Under the pieces are notes generated by a model. It made no database searches, had not been told where the DNA came from, and saw nothing but the letters and a program-made list of their open reading frames with translations. A stretch of DNA of 7,655 bases from Clostridia bacterium (GTDB taxonomy: Bacteria; Bacillota; Clostridia; Christensenellales; Borkfalkiaceae): NCBI GenBank assembly GCA_017503885.1, contig JAFVSF010000258.1, positions 1-7,655 on the forward strand, read 5' to 3'. A program made the translations under genes and the position numbers. Position 1 is the stretch's first letter; each line of letters starts with the position of its first letter. Shown here one piece after another: positions 7,401-7,655 of this stretch.

Positions 7401-7655
7401 TAGAGATAGATTTAAAGACTGTACGTTTACAACTCAAATGCTCGCAAACCAAGAAGAAGATGAGGATGGCAACGTAACCTATACCGACGTAAAAAACGAT
7501 ATGCAGGTATACTTCGGTGGAATAATCACTTCAGCAGAGAAAAAGGCTACGAAATCTGGCACGTTTATGAGTTTTGTTACGGTAGAAGATTTCTATGGTG
7601 CAATAGAGTGTGTATTCTTCCCTAAAGCCCACGAAAAGTATAAAGAACTCCTTGC
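4423..7655 (+). CDS. dnaE: DNA polymerase III alpha subunit DnaE, C terminus cut by window edge
   Basis: The catalytic subunit of a C-family replicative DNA polymerase: 1077 codons are present, and the usual length of about 1160 implies some 80-100 residues are missing. The N-terminal PHP domain starts HLHVHTEYS (6-14) and has ITDHGN (39-44). All nine positions expected to be PHP metal ligands look intact: His8, His10, Asp17, His42, Glu67, His85, Cys135, Asp202 and His204. The polymerase core has GPGRGSGAG (351-359), PDFDVDF with catalytic Asp395 and Asp397, and KMDFLGLR with the third catalytic Asp574. RYGLAAIKGIG (856-866) is a helix-hairpin-helix. QMSLF (944-948) matches the QL[SD]LF beta-clamp-binding motif. 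The last segment (about 1008-1077) begins an OB-fold domain. No PolC-type inserted exonuclease domain is present, so this is DnaE and not PolC. The reading frame is open throughout. The gene lies 19 bases after hemW and is probably co-transcribed. In Firmicutes DnaE normally works alongside PolC; whether PolC exists in this genome cannot be seen. Confidence 0.97.
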   Translation, partial: MSNFVHLHVHTEYSILDGAARIAVITKRAKELGMPALAITDHGNMYGAVAFFDACEKNDIKAIIGTEFYVCDDLNVKSGKTKLNHLVLLCKDETGYKNIARLNAIAFRDGYYYKPRIDLKTLEEHHEGLVCLSACLAGDIPQAILNRDFEEAERLVQWFKRVFGEDFYLELQNHNLPEQIEVNRYLRLYSKKYDIKLVATNDVHYVEKSDAMSQDVLMCVQMGADYDDPKRLRFSNDEFYLKTEEEMRALFPEDQEAIDNTMEVVGKCNFSFVYGNYMFPHYYPETGEEPIVYLRGLIDKGIAKKYGQETKEIRDRVESELAVIEKQGFVEYFLIVWDYINAARNMGISVGPGRGSGAGSIVAYLIGITNIDPLKYDLYFERFLNPERVSAPDFDVDFEDSRRQEVIEYVKRKYGENRVCKIVTFGTMAAKNAVKDVARVLKLPYAEADRVSKTIPNKLVRKNAKGDEFDLKRPNILMKVFGQYHPKEGAKDYGVDFSVPELMQMYNEESEIKRVADIAMKLEDSPRQASTHACGVIIGADILDRHMPLGRNGDDITSQYTGVELEHLGFLKMDFLGLRNLSDIKMAIDYVKENHGVEIDFDKSNYDDPKVFELISTGNTKAIFQIESAGFQKFLRELKPTCLEDIVAAVSLYRPGPMDSIPKFVKYKHNPHLIKYDHPLLEPILKQTYGCIVYQEQVMKIVQSLAGYTLGQADNVRRMMGKKQVEAMVKEEVVFIHGREEQVDKHGKVSKAIDGCLKRGVPEDVAKKVWGEMKDFAKYAFNKSHAAAYSLVTYQTAYLKTYYEPEFLTSVLNNRIDKIDEIQNYLSYAKEEGIEVLPPDINQSVGYFSVKNNKIRYGLAAIKGIGLTAIDSIVAERKAHGDYTSFENFISRCESKVLNKRLVENLIYAGAFDQFGKTRTQLIGISSDLIDRVSIIAKQRESNQMSLFGDILEEDTTFTVNYPNLKEYDSKTKLSLEKSVTGVYLSGHPLDGFRDRFKDCTFTTQMLANQEEDEDGNVTYTDVKNDMQVYFGGIITSAEKKATKSGTFMSFVTVEDFYGAIECVFFPKAHEKYKELL

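Overview
The window looks like a chromosomal housekeeping segment from a low-GC Gram-positive bacterium, most likely an uncultured clostridial member of the Firmicutes (Bacillota). This rests on the AT-rich sequence, purine-rich Shine-Dalgarno sites, near-consensus SigA-type promoters and the adjacent lepA-hemW pair that is typical of Firmicutes. The phylum assignment is an inference, and no species can be named. I see no rRNA, tRNA, insertion sequence, CRISPR array or phage gene.

Layout. The left part (1-1069) is on the minus strand. A glycerophosphodiester phosphodiesterase gene is followed 30 bases later by the 5' end of a CopA-like heavy-metal P-type ATPase that runs off the window. Both are probably transcribed from one promoter with perfect consensus boxes at 1117-1145. 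From there a 221-bp divergent intergenic region (1070-1290) leads into the plus-strand block: lepA (EF4, 1291-3108), a 185-bp structured spacer, hemW (3294-4403) and dnaE (4423 to the right edge, lacking roughly its last 80-100 residues).

Function. The plus-strand genes serve translation (LepA), heme trafficking or radical-SAM chemistry (HemW) and DNA replication (DnaE). They are all in one direction, and the hemW-dnaE spacing of 19 bases suggests co-transcription. In the usual Firmicutes order, lepA-hemW is followed by hrcA-grpE-dnaK; here dnaE takes that place. The minus-strand pair combines phospholipid-headgroup salvage with metal export.

The most unusual content is non-coding. The lepA-hemW spacer is almost entirely inverted repeats: four hairpins, three of them directly abutting, inside an outer closing stem and a 10-bp direct repeat, with a fifth hairpin abutting the hemW ribosome binding site. 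This could be a miniature mobile or dispersed repeat element, or a structured RNA. A perfect 20-bp palindrome spans the hemW stop codon, and an 8+8 bp palindrome abuts the -35 box of the phosphodiesterase promoter. I found no clear evidence of a new multi-gene system; the protein-coding genes belong to known families.
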